From Umezawaea endophytica (lineage in GTDB: Bacteria; Actinomycetota; Actinomycetes; Mycobacteriales; Pseudonocardiaceae), in the NCBI RefSeq assembly GCF_025061645.1, contig NZ_JANYMP010000002.1, positions 299,387-363,386 on the forward strand: a stretch of DNA of 64,000 bases. The letters run 5' to 3'. The notes beneath the pieces are model-generated. The model was not told the origin of the DNA and did no database searches. It worked only from the letters and a program-made list of their open reading frames with translations. The first letter of the stretch is position 1; each line of letters starts with the position of its first letter. The position numbers and the translations under genes are program-made. Positions 27,242 to 34,851 of the stretch are shown one piece after another.

Positions 27242-28050
27242 TGCCGGAAGGTCATACCCTGCACCGGCTCGCGAGGCTGCACCAGCGCAGGTTCGCGGGC
27301 AAGCCGGTCGAGGTGTCCAGTCCGCAAGGGCGCTTCGCGTCCTCGGCGTCCCTTGTGGACGGTCGGGTGCTCAAGCGCGCCGAGGCGCACGGCAAGCACC
27401 TGTTCCACGTCTACGGCCCCGACGCCACGGTCCACGTGCACCTGGGGTTGTACGGGACGTTCGACGAGCACCCGCTGCCCGCGACCACCCCGGTGGGGCA
27501 GGTGCGGATGCGGGTCGTCGGGGGCACGCACTGGGCGGACCTGCGCGGGCCGACGGCGTGCGAGGTGCTGACGGACGTCGAGGTGGCGGCCGTGCACGCC
27601 CGCCTCGGCCCGGACCCGCTGCGCCGCGACGCCGACCCGGACCTCTGCTTCGCCAGGATCTCCAAGTCCCGCACGCCGATCGCGGTGCTGCTGCTGGACC
27701 AGAAGGTCCTGTCCGGCGTCGGCAACGTCTACCGGGCGGAAGTCCTGTTCCGCCACGGCGTGCACCCGTTGACACCCGGTCGGGGGATCGACCGGGCGCT
27801 GTGGGACGTGCTGTGGACGGACCTGGTGCTGCTGATGCGCGACGGCGTGAAGGTCGGCCGGATCGACACGGTCCGGCCCGAGCACCTGCCCGAGGTGACC
27901 GGGCGGGCGCCGCGCAAGGACCGGCACGGCGGTGAGGTGTACGTGTACCGCCGCACCGGGATGCCCTGCCTGCTCTGCGGGACACCGGTCGCGATGGGCG
28001 ACCTGGCGGGGCGCAACAACTACTGGTGCCCCACCTGCCAGCCCGGGTGA
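27241..28050 (+). CDS. Fpg/Nei family DNA glycosylase (Nei2-like)
   Basis: A 269-residue base-excision repair enzyme removing oxidised pyrimidines and nicking the abasic site. The N-terminus PEGHTLHRLA supplies the catalytic proline and glutamate. The helix-two-turn-helix contains DQKVLSGVGNVYRAEVLF. The C-terminal zinc finger has CLLCGTPV and WCPTCQ. It overlaps the rpiB stop by one base and ends at a strong terminator. Its position matches the mycobacterial Nei2 gene (Rv2464c, recalled). Confidence 0.93.
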
Positions 28051-28053
28051 GAG

Positions 28054-28091
28054 CCGGTCACCTCGGCGGAACCCTCCGCCGAGGTGACCGG
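28054..28091. terminator. Strong terminator hairpin between convergent genes
   Basis: A perfect 17-bp stem with an ACCC loop directly follows the glycosylase stop and precedes, on the minus strand, the end of the membrane-anchored protein gene. Confidence 0.9.
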
Positions 28092-28097
28092 GACGGA

Positions 28098-28850
28098 CTA
28101 GAAGTCGAAGCCGCCGTCGAACCCGCCGGCGTCGAACCCGTCGCTGCCCGCGTCGAACCCGCCGGAGTCGCCTCCCACGTCACCGCCGTCGGCGGCGCCG
28201 TCCTGGAACCCGTCCGCGTAGGCGGCTTCCATGTCGCCGCCCGAGTACCCGGCCATGCCGGAGAACATCGCGTCGAACAGCAGGAACGAGCCGACGCCCC
28301 ACGCGCCCGCCACGAGCGCGGGCTTCCACCACGGCTCGCTGTACCAGCCCTGCGGCACCGGGCGACCCGCGACGACACCACCGGGGTAGTAGTGCGGCGT
28401 GCGGGAACCGGGCTTCGGCGAAGCCGCGTACTCGTGGCCCTCGACGGTCACGTCGCGGTCCTCCGACACCTGGCCCGCGCGGCTCTGACCGGTGAGGTCC
28501 GGCAGTTCCGGACCGGGGTCCATGTCCATGGCGACGCGCGCGGCCCGCACGTAGTACAGGCCCTCCATGGCGGTCTGCGTGACCTGCCGCGCCTGTTCCT
28601 TCGTCTGCGCCTGTTCCATCTGCGAGCCCGCGGCGGTGAAGCGCTCGGACGCGTCCGCCATGGCCTGCTGGGACGCGGTGTCGGTGCCGGACAGGTTCAT
28701 CACCTGCCCGCCGAGCCGTTCGACCCAGCGGCGGGCTTCGGACTTGGCGTCCTCGAGCTCCCGGCGTTTGGTGTCCGCACTGGATTTCACCAGGTAGAGG
28801 ACACCACCGAGGATCACGAGGACGATCGCGAGCAACACGACTGTGCCCAC
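28098..28850 (-). CDS. Membrane-anchored hypothetical protein with Gly/Asp-rich tail
   Basis: A 250-residue protein with an N-terminal membrane helix (TVVLLAIVLVILGGVLYLV). A helical, Q/A-rich domain (about 25-120) follows, then a linker with HYYPGGVVAGRPVPQGWYSE and a second hydrophobic stretch (about 180-205). The tail is rich in G, D and F (GGFDAGSDGFDAGGFDGGFD). GTG 28850 is chosen because AGGAGG lies five bases upstream. Similar proteins are common in actinobacteria without a known role. The tail suggests a disordered or metal-binding end. Confidence 0.78.
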   Translation of the reverse strand: MGTVVLLAIVLVILGGVLYLVKSSADTKRRELEDAKSEARRWVERLGGQVMNLSGTDTASQQAMADASERFTAAGSQMEQAQTKEQARQVTQTAMEGLYYVRAARVAMDMDPGPELPDLTGQSRAGQVSEDRDVTVEGHEYAASPKPGSRTPHYYPGGVVAGRPVPQGWYSEPWWKPALVAGAWGVGSFLLFDAMFSGMAGYSGGDMEAAYADGFQDGAADGGDVGGDSGGFDAGSDGFDAGGFDGGFDF

Positions 28851-28905
28851 CGGTGCCTCCTGAGGTAGATATCCGCTCAACGAGGACCCGCCGCCGTCGG
28901 TTCCC

Positions 28906-28978
28906 TCAGAACAGCTCGGGGCAGTGCGCTGGGATGATCAAGATCACTGGCGGTGACGTCAGAACACCTCAGGGCAAT
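28906..28978 (-). repeat. Duplicated last codons of the acetyltransferase gene
   Basis: On the minus strand the eis-like gene ends HCPEVF-stop. 53 bases beyond, a second stretch reads HCPELF-stop (stop at 28906-28908). About 17 of 20 bases match. Confidence 0.65.
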
Positions 28979-30179
28979 GGGGGGCGGTCTCACCGAGGAA
29001 CGCGTGCGACAGGGCCCGCACCGCGCCGGGCCTGCGCTCCCGCACGAACTGGGCCCTGGCGAGCGTCGTCAGCCGGGTGCCGCCGAGGAAGGCCGCCCCG
29101 AGCGCGCTGATGTCGAGCGTCACATCCGGCTCGTCGGTGACCCGCCGCACGGCCGCCTCGCCCTCCTTCACCGTGAGCCGCCAGCGGTCCGCGTTCCACG
29201 GGCAGAAGTCGTCGGTCACGTCGAGCACGACGTCCACATCGGACAGGTAGCCGCGGCCCGTCAGCGCCCGGTCGAGGTCGACCAGCCTGACCCACGGCGA
29301 GTCCCGGTTGGAACGCCTGGCCAGCCTGGGGTTGCGCAGCAGGTGGAACACCGGGTCGTCCGAGCCGGTGAAGTACCGCAGCTCCGCCGTCAGGTCCACG
29401 TCGAGCAGGTACCGGTACAGCGCCGCGTACGCCTGGTCGTCCTCGGCCGTCAGCTCGCGGACGTTCAGCTCGTGCCGCGGACCTCGGTCGTCCCACTCGT
29501 TCTTGACCCGGTACACCGCGTAACCCCTGGGGTGCAGGACGAACCGGTACGCGCTCAGGCCGTCGCGGTGCGACTCGTCATCGGCGAGGTGGTACTCCCA
29601 CTCGGCCGCGCCGCGGTTCAGGTAGCCCGGCCGGTTCGCCGCGACCCGGTCGTAGAGCGCCCGTGCCAAGGGCAGGGCCTCCTCGCGGGGCGCCTCGCGC
29701 ACCCGGTCGGCGCCGACGTCGACACCGGGGTGGAACGCCGCGCCCCTCGGCAGGCGCAGGTCGGTGAACTGCGCGCCGAGCCCGTAGCCGTACCGGCCGT
29801 AGATGGCCCCTTCCGACGCCCACAGCGCCGCCACCGCCTCCAGGCCGTCGTCGTGCAGGCCGTGCAACTGGGCGCGCATGAGGCTGGTCAGCACACCCCG
29901 CCTGCGGTGGCCGGGTTTCACGCCGACCGACGTGACCGCGGCGGTCGGCTGGGGGGCGGCGCCCGGCACGGCCATGGTCCTGACGAACGCGCCCGCGCTG
30001 CCGATCAGTTCAGCACCCTCGAAGACCCCGTGCACCCGGTCGAGGTCGTAGAGCGGGCGTTCCAGCGCGGCGTCCGAAGGGGAGGGGTCGGCCAGGAACG
30101 CCGCCGCGATCATGTCGCCGAACGCCTGGTAGTCGGCTTCGCGGAGCGTGCGGATCGTCAGGCCCATGCCCGAAGTCAT
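28959..30179 (-). CDS. eis: Eis-family GNAT N-acetyltransferase
   Basis: A 406-residue enzyme with the Eis layout: N-terminal GNAT domain, middle GNAT-like domain and C-terminal sterol-carrier-like domain ending in phenylalanine. In Eis that terminal carboxylate takes part in catalysis. The acetyl-CoA site is TSVGVKPGHRRRGVLTSLM. Family members multiply acetylate amines, including aminoglycosides and host peptides in mycobacteria. The start is ATG 30179, or ATG 30167 four codons in. Whether it confers aminoglycoside resistance here is not known. Confidence 0.9.
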   Translation of the reverse strand: MTSGMGLTIRTLREADYQAFGDMIAAAFLADPSPSDAALERPLYDLDRVHGVFEGAELIGSAGAFVRTMAVPGAAPQPTAAVTSVGVKPGHRRRGVLTSLMRAQLHGLHDDGLEAVAALWASEGAIYGRYGYGLGAQFTDLRLPRGAAFHPGVDVGADRVREAPREEALPLARALYDRVAANRPGYLNRGAAEWEYHLADDESHRDGLSAYRFVLHPRGYAVYRVKNEWDDRGPRHELNVRELTAEDDQAYAALYRYLLDVDLTAELRYFTGSDDPVFHLLRNPRLARRSNRDSPWVRLVDLDRALTGRGYLSDVDVVLDVTDDFCPWNADRWRLTVKEGEAAVRRVTDEPDVTLDISALGAAFLGGTRLTTLARAQFVRERRPGAVRALSHAFLGETAPHCPEVF

Positions 30180-30340
30180 ACGCCCGTCCGCTCGCCTCCG
30201 CGACGGATTTTCCGCCGCCGGGTCTGGTCAGCGGGAGATCGCTCGGCGAAACTTCCCCGATGGACCCCCACGTACCGGCCGGTGCGATCCGCGCCGACGC
30301 CGCCGACCCCGCGCCGCGCGACCGGGTAGAGGAGATCCCC

Positions 30341-30460
30341 ATGAAGGGCCGTGCTTGGCGAGTGATCCTGCGGTGCCTGGTGACGTTCACGTTCGGCCTG
30401 CTGCTGGTGCTGCTGGCGATCAGGCTCGGCGAGGAGCTGTGGCGGGTGCTGGAGCGCTGA
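30341..30460 (+). CDS. 39-residue single-pass membrane protein
   Basis: MKGRAWRVILRCLVTFTFGL begins a tiny protein with one hydrophobic helix and a positively charged N-terminus. ATG 30341 has AGAGGAG six bases upstream. The frame is open upstream to 30260, but that part has no good start signal. It is divergent from the acetyltransferase gene. No function is known. Confidence 0.55.
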   Translation: MKGRAWRVILRCLVTFTFGLLLVLLAIRLGEELWRVLER

Positions 30461-30508
30461 GCCTCCACGGCCGCGGATCCCGTTGGCGCGCAGGGGTTTC
30501 CCGCTCGG

Positions 30509-30859
30509 TCACCCCGCCGGGCGGACGAGGCAGAACTCGTTGCCCTCCGGGTCGGTCAGCACCTGGAACGAGCCGGACTCGTCCACCACGAGACCACCGA
30601 CCCTGGTCGCGCCCAGTTCCTCGCAGCGGACGGCGGCGGCCTCGATGTCGTCGACGTCGACGTCCAGGTGCAGCCGGTTCTTCCCCGCTTCGCGCTCCGG
30701 CACGGGCTGGAACGACATGCGGGGCGACTCGGGCGGCTCGACGTGCGACCAGCCGAGCGCCCGGTCGACCGGCTCACCGCCGAGCAGCGCGGCCCAGAAG
30801 CGGACGAGCTGTGCGGGGTCCCGGCTGTCCACGACGATCTGCTGGAGGCGTGCGCGCAT
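30509..30859 (-). CDS. VOC (glyoxalase/bleomycin-resistance) family protein
   Basis: A 116-residue single VOC domain of two beta-alpha-beta-beta-beta units. Recognisable parts are QQIVVDSRDPAQLVRFW, RLHLDVDVDDIEAA and LTDPEGNEFCLV, with candidate metal ligands H64 and E107. Members are lyases, dioxygenases or antibiotic-binding proteins, and the ligand cannot be told. It starts nine bases after the stop of the upstream hypothetical gene, so the two form one operon. Confidence 0.87.
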   Translation of the reverse strand: MRARLQQIVVDSRDPAQLVRFWAALLGGEPVDRALGWSHVEPPESPRMSFQPVPEREAGKNRLHLDVDVDDIEAAAVRCEELGATRVGGLVVDESGSFQVLTDPEGNEFCLVRPAG

Positions 30860-30868
30860 GCGGGAACA

Positions 30869-31282
30869 CTAGGACAGCGGTTCGAAGAACACCTTGTACA
30901 GCCGGTAGACCGAACCCTCGGAGCCGCAGTTCCGCACCGTCAGCGCGTTCTGGCCGGGACGCAGCACCGCCGCCGGGATGTCGAACCGCTCCAGCTCCCG
31001 CGTCCTGGTGCCCGGCAGCCCCTCCCGCGTCCACACGAGGGTGCCGTTGGCCTCCATCCGGATCTCCACCGGCCGCCGCGCCTTGGCCCGCGGCGAGCCG
31101 ACCAGCGTGACCCGACCCAGTTGGGTGCCCGCCGAGCAGCAGAAGCCGATCACCGCCTCACCGCCCGCGCGGATCACCCAGTGGTCGCCGCGGAACAGCG
31201 CGCCGGACGACGCCGTGAGCAGTGCGGCGTTCCCACCACCCGAGGGTGCCTCGGTGCGGAAATCGACAAGAACCTGCTGCAC
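30869..31282 (-). CDS. Hypothetical beta-rich protein
   Basis: A 137-residue protein beginning VQQVLVDFRTEAPSGGGNA. GTG 31282 has GGAGGG seven bases upstream. The sequence alternates strands (VEIRMEANGTLVWTRE; PGQNALTVRNCG; YRLYKVFFEPLS) and ends like a jelly-roll carbohydrate-binding module. This is a fold impression only. There is no signal peptide with this start. It is followed at once by the VOC gene. Confidence 0.68.
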   Translation of the reverse strand: MQQVLVDFRTEAPSGGGNAALLTASSGALFRGDHWVIRAGGEAVIGFCCSAGTQLGRVTLVGSPRAKARRPVEIRMEANGTLVWTREGLPGTRTRELERFDIPAAVLRPGQNALTVRNCGSEGSVYRLYKVFFEPLS

Positions 31283-31483
31283 CCTGGAGCCCTCCGATCG
31301 ACAGTGACCCCCACTGCACCCAACGTGACGGAGGAATGCCAGGCAGAACGACCGGCAGAACTGGCGGGCCACCGCAGGTAGGGGGCTTGCACAGGTCGAG
31401 GTGGTTCGGGAACTCCGTTGTGCGGCAACGAAAGCACTCGGCCAACCGGCCGCCGTGCGAGGCCGCCGTTCAGCCGCCGGACG

Positions 31484-32191
31484 TCAAACCGACATGTTCG
31501 CCGGGCCGGACAGCCCGATCAGCAGCGCCAGCCGGTCCAGTTGGTGGTCGAAGTGCGCCGCGTGGTCGTGCACCCCGCCGGCGAACTGCCCGAAGAGCTC
31601 GAAGCTGACGAGCCCGAACAACGCCGTCCACGCCAGGATCGCGCGCGCCAGCAGGTCGTCGTCCGCCCGCACGCCGAGCCCTTCGCGAATCCCGTCCAGG
31701 TCAGCGCGCACGGTCGGCGGAACCGGCGGGTTCGGTCCGTCGTAAGCGGATTCGGCGGCGTCGACCAGACCGACCAGCAGCAGCGTGACCCGACTGCCGG
31801 GCGCCACGGTGCGCTCCGGGGGAGCGGCGTAACCGGGCACCGGACTGCCGTAGAGGAGCGCGTACTCCGACGGCGATGCCACCGCCCAGTCCCGAACCGC
31901 CGTCCCGACCGCCTTCCACCGCCCCACCAGATCGGCCCGCTCGCACGTCTCATCAGCGGCCGCCGCCGCGTCCCCGAGCGAGTTGTAGGCGTCCTCGATC
32001 AGCATCGTCAGCAGTTCGTCCCGACTGGGCACGTACCGGTACATCGCCGACGACACGATCCCCAACTCCCGCGCGATGGCCCGCAACGACAGCGCCGCAC
32101 CCCCTTGCACCGCGAGCTGCTCCCGCGCGATCCGCTTGATGTCGATCATCGCCTGTTCGCGGGCGCGCTGTCGTGGAGTCATGGGGCTCAT
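31484..32191 (-). CDS. TetR/AcrR family transcriptional regulator
   Basis: A protein of about 235 residues. The N-terminal helix-turn-helix (MIDIKRIAREQLAVQGGAAL, then SLRAIARELGIVSSAMYRYV) is the TetR signature. The C-terminal part matches the TetR_C_33-like actinobacterial group. ATG 32191 or 32182 is the likely start; an upstream extension runs into the promoter region. It faces a small membrane protein gene across an intergenic region with two related palindromes, the probable operators. Confidence 0.9.
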   Translation of the reverse strand: MSPMTPRQRAREQAMIDIKRIAREQLAVQGGAALSLRAIARELGIVSSAMYRYVPSRDELLTMLIEDAYNSLGDAAAAADETCERADLVGRWKAVGTAVRDWAVASPSEYALLYGSPVPGYAAPPERTVAPGSRVTLLLVGLVDAAESAYDGPNPPVPPTVRADLDGIREGLGVRADDDLLARAILAWTALFGLVSFELFGQFAGGVHDHAAHFDHQLDRLALLIGLSGPANMSV

Positions 32192-32213
32192 CTTAGAGCG
32201 CATGAGACTGAAG

Positions 32214-32275
32214 AGAGCGGTGCTCTTGACTTGCCCACCCCGCTCCCGTGACACTGGCCTTGAGAGCACTGCTCA
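32214..32275. promoter_or_regulatory. Paired TetR operator candidates
   Basis: AGAGCGGTGCTCT (32214-32226) is a perfect 5-3-5 palindrome. AGAGCACTGCTCA (32263-32275) repeats the half-sites with one change, with centres 49 bp apart. A further palindrome TCACTAAAGTGA follows at 32273-32284. All lie between the TetR gene and its divergent neighbour. Confidence 0.6.
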
Positions 32276-32307
32276 CTAAAGTGACCATCGACTCCAGGAG
32301 TTGCACC

Positions 32308-32907
32308 GTGATCTCCACCCGCCAGGGCGCGGCCGTCTTCGCCACCACCGGCCTGCTCTTCCTCGCCTACCCGGTGTTCCGCCCCTACGAGGACGAGACC
32401 ACCTTCGACGGCCTGCGCTCGTTCACCACGACCGCGTGGATCACCGCCCACCTGGCGGCAGTGCTCGGCTTCATCCTGCTACCACTGGGTTTGCAGGCCC
32501 TGCGGGCGAGCAGAACCGCGTTCCTGCTCACCTGGTTCGGCGTAGGACTCACACTCCCGTACTACGGCGCCGAGATCTTCGGCCTGCACGCCATCGGCGA
32601 CCGCTCGGTGGCCGACGGCACCACAAGTCTGCTGAGCATGGTCGACACCATCCGCTACAACCCTTACGCCGCAACGATGTTCGCCACCGGCCTACTCCTG
32701 ATCGCCGCAGGCACCATCACCACCGCCGCGCATATCTGGCGCTCAGCCCAGCCCAGGTGGAGCGCCATCCCACTAGCCGCGGGCTTCACCCTCTTCATCC
32801 CCCAGTTCTTCACCACGGCCCCGTTCCGCATCGCCCACGGCGCCCTCATCGCCGCCGGCTGCGCCTGGCTGGCCGTGGAACTGTGGCGCCACCCCAAAAC
32901 CACCTGA
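32308..32907 (+). CDS. Integral membrane protein, probable TetR target
   Basis: A 199-residue protein with five or six hydrophobic segments (for example GAAVFATTGLLFLAYPVF and AAVLGFILLPLGLQAL). GTG 32308 has CAGGAG seven bases upstream. I do not recognise a specific family. The divergent TetR gene and the operator-like palindromes in front of it suggest that the regulator represses it. Codon use is less strictly GC-ending than that of the neighbours (more ACC/ATC/CTA). Confidence 0.72.
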   Translation: MISTRQGAAVFATTGLLFLAYPVFRPYEDETTFDGLRSFTTTAWITAHLAAVLGFILLPLGLQALRASRTAFLLTWFGVGLTLPYYGAEIFGLHAIGDRSVADGTTSLLSMVDTIRYNPYAATMFATGLLLIAAGTITTAAHIWRSAQPRWSAIPLAAGFTLFIPQFFTTAPFRIAHGALIAAGCAWLAVELWRHPKTT

Positions 32908-32961
32908 TCCCGCCCAACGCCCCCTTCTCCTGGAAGCGTCAACCTCAAGCGGCCCGACGAG

Positions 32962-34197
32962 TCAAGCCACCCCGGCCGGAACAGCCCGTGCGAGCTCGTC
33001 CTCCACGAACGCGGGCTTGGCAAGCGTGATCGCCGGAATGACCGTCACGAGGATGACGGCGAGCAGGAACAGCAGCGGCAGCGTCCACCCGCCGCTCACG
33101 TCGTGCAGTAGCCCGACCAGCAGCGGCCCGAGCGCCCCGAGCCCGTACGCGACCCCTTGGGCGAAACCGCTCAACGCGACGGTGCCGCCCTGGGTCCGGG
33201 TGCGATCGTTGATGAGCACGAGGTTGATCGGAAACAGGATCGACCCCGAGCCGATGAGCAGAACCCAGAGCAGCGTGAGCGTCGCGGGCGCGAGCAGCAG
33301 ACCGAGGTAGCCGAGCACGAAGCTCGCGATGCCGGCGGCGATCAGCCAGCCGACGTTGCGCAGCCGCGCGACGAGCAGGGGCGCGACGAGCGCGCCGGGC
33401 ACACTGATGAGGCCGGTGACGGCGAGCAGCACACCGGCCTCGGTCGGCGTCGAGCCTGCGATGTCGATGAGGATCTCGGGCAGCCACGCGAAAGCCGCGT
33501 ACGTGCAGATCGTGCTGGTAGAGAACGCGACAGTGATCGACAGGGCCACGCGCGACCGCCACAGCCGCTTGACGTGGGCGGGAGCCGAGGATTCGACATC
33601 ATCCGAGATCCGCCGACGACGCTCCCGCACGATGATGACGAGCCACGGAACCAGCGCGACCGCCGAGGTCACCGCCCAGATGCCGAGCGAGAACCGCCAA
33701 CCGATCCGCTCGGCGACCGGAGCCGCGAGCGCGGCGGGAAGAGCCGTGCTCAACCCCACGACGCAAACGTAAACGGCGGTCAACAACGCCACCCGATCGG
33801 GGAAGTAGCGCCGAACGATCGGAGGCAACAACACGTTGCCGATCCCCGTACCGGCAAGCGCGACAACACTGCCCCCGAGCAACACCGCGAAGCCAGGCGC
33901 AAACGCACGCACGAGATGCCCGATGGTCATGAGCAGCAGCGCCAGCACGATGCCGCCGTCGAGCCCGATGCCGCGGGCAACGCGCGGCGCGATGAACCCG
34001 GACACCGCGAGCAGGATCGGCGGCAACGTGCCGAGCAGCCCGACACCGATGTTTGAAATCGGGATGTCCACCCGGATGTCACCAAGGATCGGCGATACCG
34101 CCGCAACCGCCTGCCGCAGGGTGAACGCAACGAGCAAGATCCCCAACAGCGCCACCACACGCCCCGCCCACAGCGGAAGGGGGCGGCGCTCGGACAC
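32962..34197 (-). CDS. MFS transporter, CynX/NimT-like
   Basis: A 411-residue membrane transporter with about twelve helices, resembling the cyanate/nitroimidazole (CynX/NimT/YeaN) group. The N-terminus AFTLRQAVAAVSPILGDI is typical of that group. There is a cytosolic loop RERRRRISDDVESSAPAHVK in the middle. The start is GTG 34197. The substrate is unknown. It converges with the small membrane protein gene and borders the genomic island. Confidence 0.88.
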   Translation of the reverse strand: MSERRPLPLWAGRVVALLGILLVAFTLRQAVAAVSPILGDIRVDIPISNIGVGLLGTLPPILLAVSGFIAPRVARGIGLDGGIVLALLLMTIGHLVRAFAPGFAVLLGGSVVALAGTGIGNVLLPPIVRRYFPDRVALLTAVYVCVVGLSTALPAALAAPVAERIGWRFSLGIWAVTSAVALVPWLVIIVRERRRRISDDVESSAPAHVKRLWRSRVALSITVAFSTSTICTYAAFAWLPEILIDIAGSTPTEAGVLLAVTGLISVPGALVAPLLVARLRNVGWLIAAGIASFVLGYLGLLLAPATLTLLWVLLIGSGSILFPINLVLINDRTRTQGGTVALSGFAQGVAYGLGALGPLLVGLLHDVSGGWTLPLLFLLAVILVTVIPAITLAKPAFVEDELARAVPAGVA

Positions 34198-34325
34198 CCA
34201 TCGAGCCTAGCAACTGGTCGATGCACGCGGACGCGATCTTGTGGGCGATGAGGCTGCTGGCGAGGACTCGGCGGACTGATGCGGCACGAATCTGGCACCG
34301 CGGGTCACAGGCTCGCCCAAAACAA

Positions 34326-34364
34326 AAGCCCAGGTCCACAGCAGACGCTGCGTGACCTGGACTT
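34326..34364. terminator. Hairpin next to the left att repeat
   Basis: CCAGGTC pairs with GACCTGG around an inner GCAG-ACG-CTGC stem, bordered by AAG and CTT. It lies immediately left of the direct repeat. Confidence 0.55.
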
Positions 34365-34369
34365 CCGGT

Positions 34370-34415
34370 GTGGAGCGGGTGACCGGGATCGAACCGGCAT
34401 GACCAACTCGGAAGG
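34370..34415. repeat. Left att-like direct repeat
   Basis: 36 bases are identical to 38286-38321, followed by 8 of 10 matches. The sequence equals the 3' half of the tRNA-Gly gene, including the T-arm and anticodon arm edge. Confidence 0.88.
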
Positions 34416-34851
34416 TCAAGCAACGATCATGCCCCTGACCAGCCAACTCTCTGACCTGCGGCGTAGCCACCCGCACTAACCGCCAGTACCCCTGATTTAC
34501 CGCCTCTGACCCTGAGATGGGGCACGCGAGGGGGCACGACCGCGTACCCGTCCTGGGCCGAGCGGACGAGTGCGAACCGGGCTCAACCAGCTTTGAAGAG
34601 TGGTGGCAAGCCCTGGTTAGCACTGTCCATTTGGTGCAGGGGCAGTCTCGGTTGTCTGCAGTTGGCCCCCTGTTGGCCGGTGCTAATCGCACGAACTGGA
34701 AGGATTGCAGGGCATGCGGCGAGACGTCGAGCATGCGGTGCTGCGGCCCGGAGGTACGTACACCGGGCGGATTCAGTCTGCTGGACTGTCGATGTGAGAA
34801 ATTTCAGGTAATATATCTGACTTATTCGGGCGTGAAAGGTGGATAGGCTAA
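34416..34851. other. Island left arm, no gene recognised
   Basis: 436 bases without a convincing gene. It contains a 16-base copy of the tRNA-Pro terminator arm (34430-34445) and a 25-base near-copy of the integrase 3' end (34514-34538, matching 38193-38216), so it looks like a mosaic of island debris. TAATAT at 34809-34814 could be the -10 box for the PIN-like gene. Confidence 0.6.

Noticed and set aside
34517..34846. Plus-strand frame beginning MGHARGHDRVPVLG in the island left arm
   Set aside because: Its first codons copy the integrase 3' end, the rest resembles nothing and it lacks a ribosome binding site. Treated as debris.
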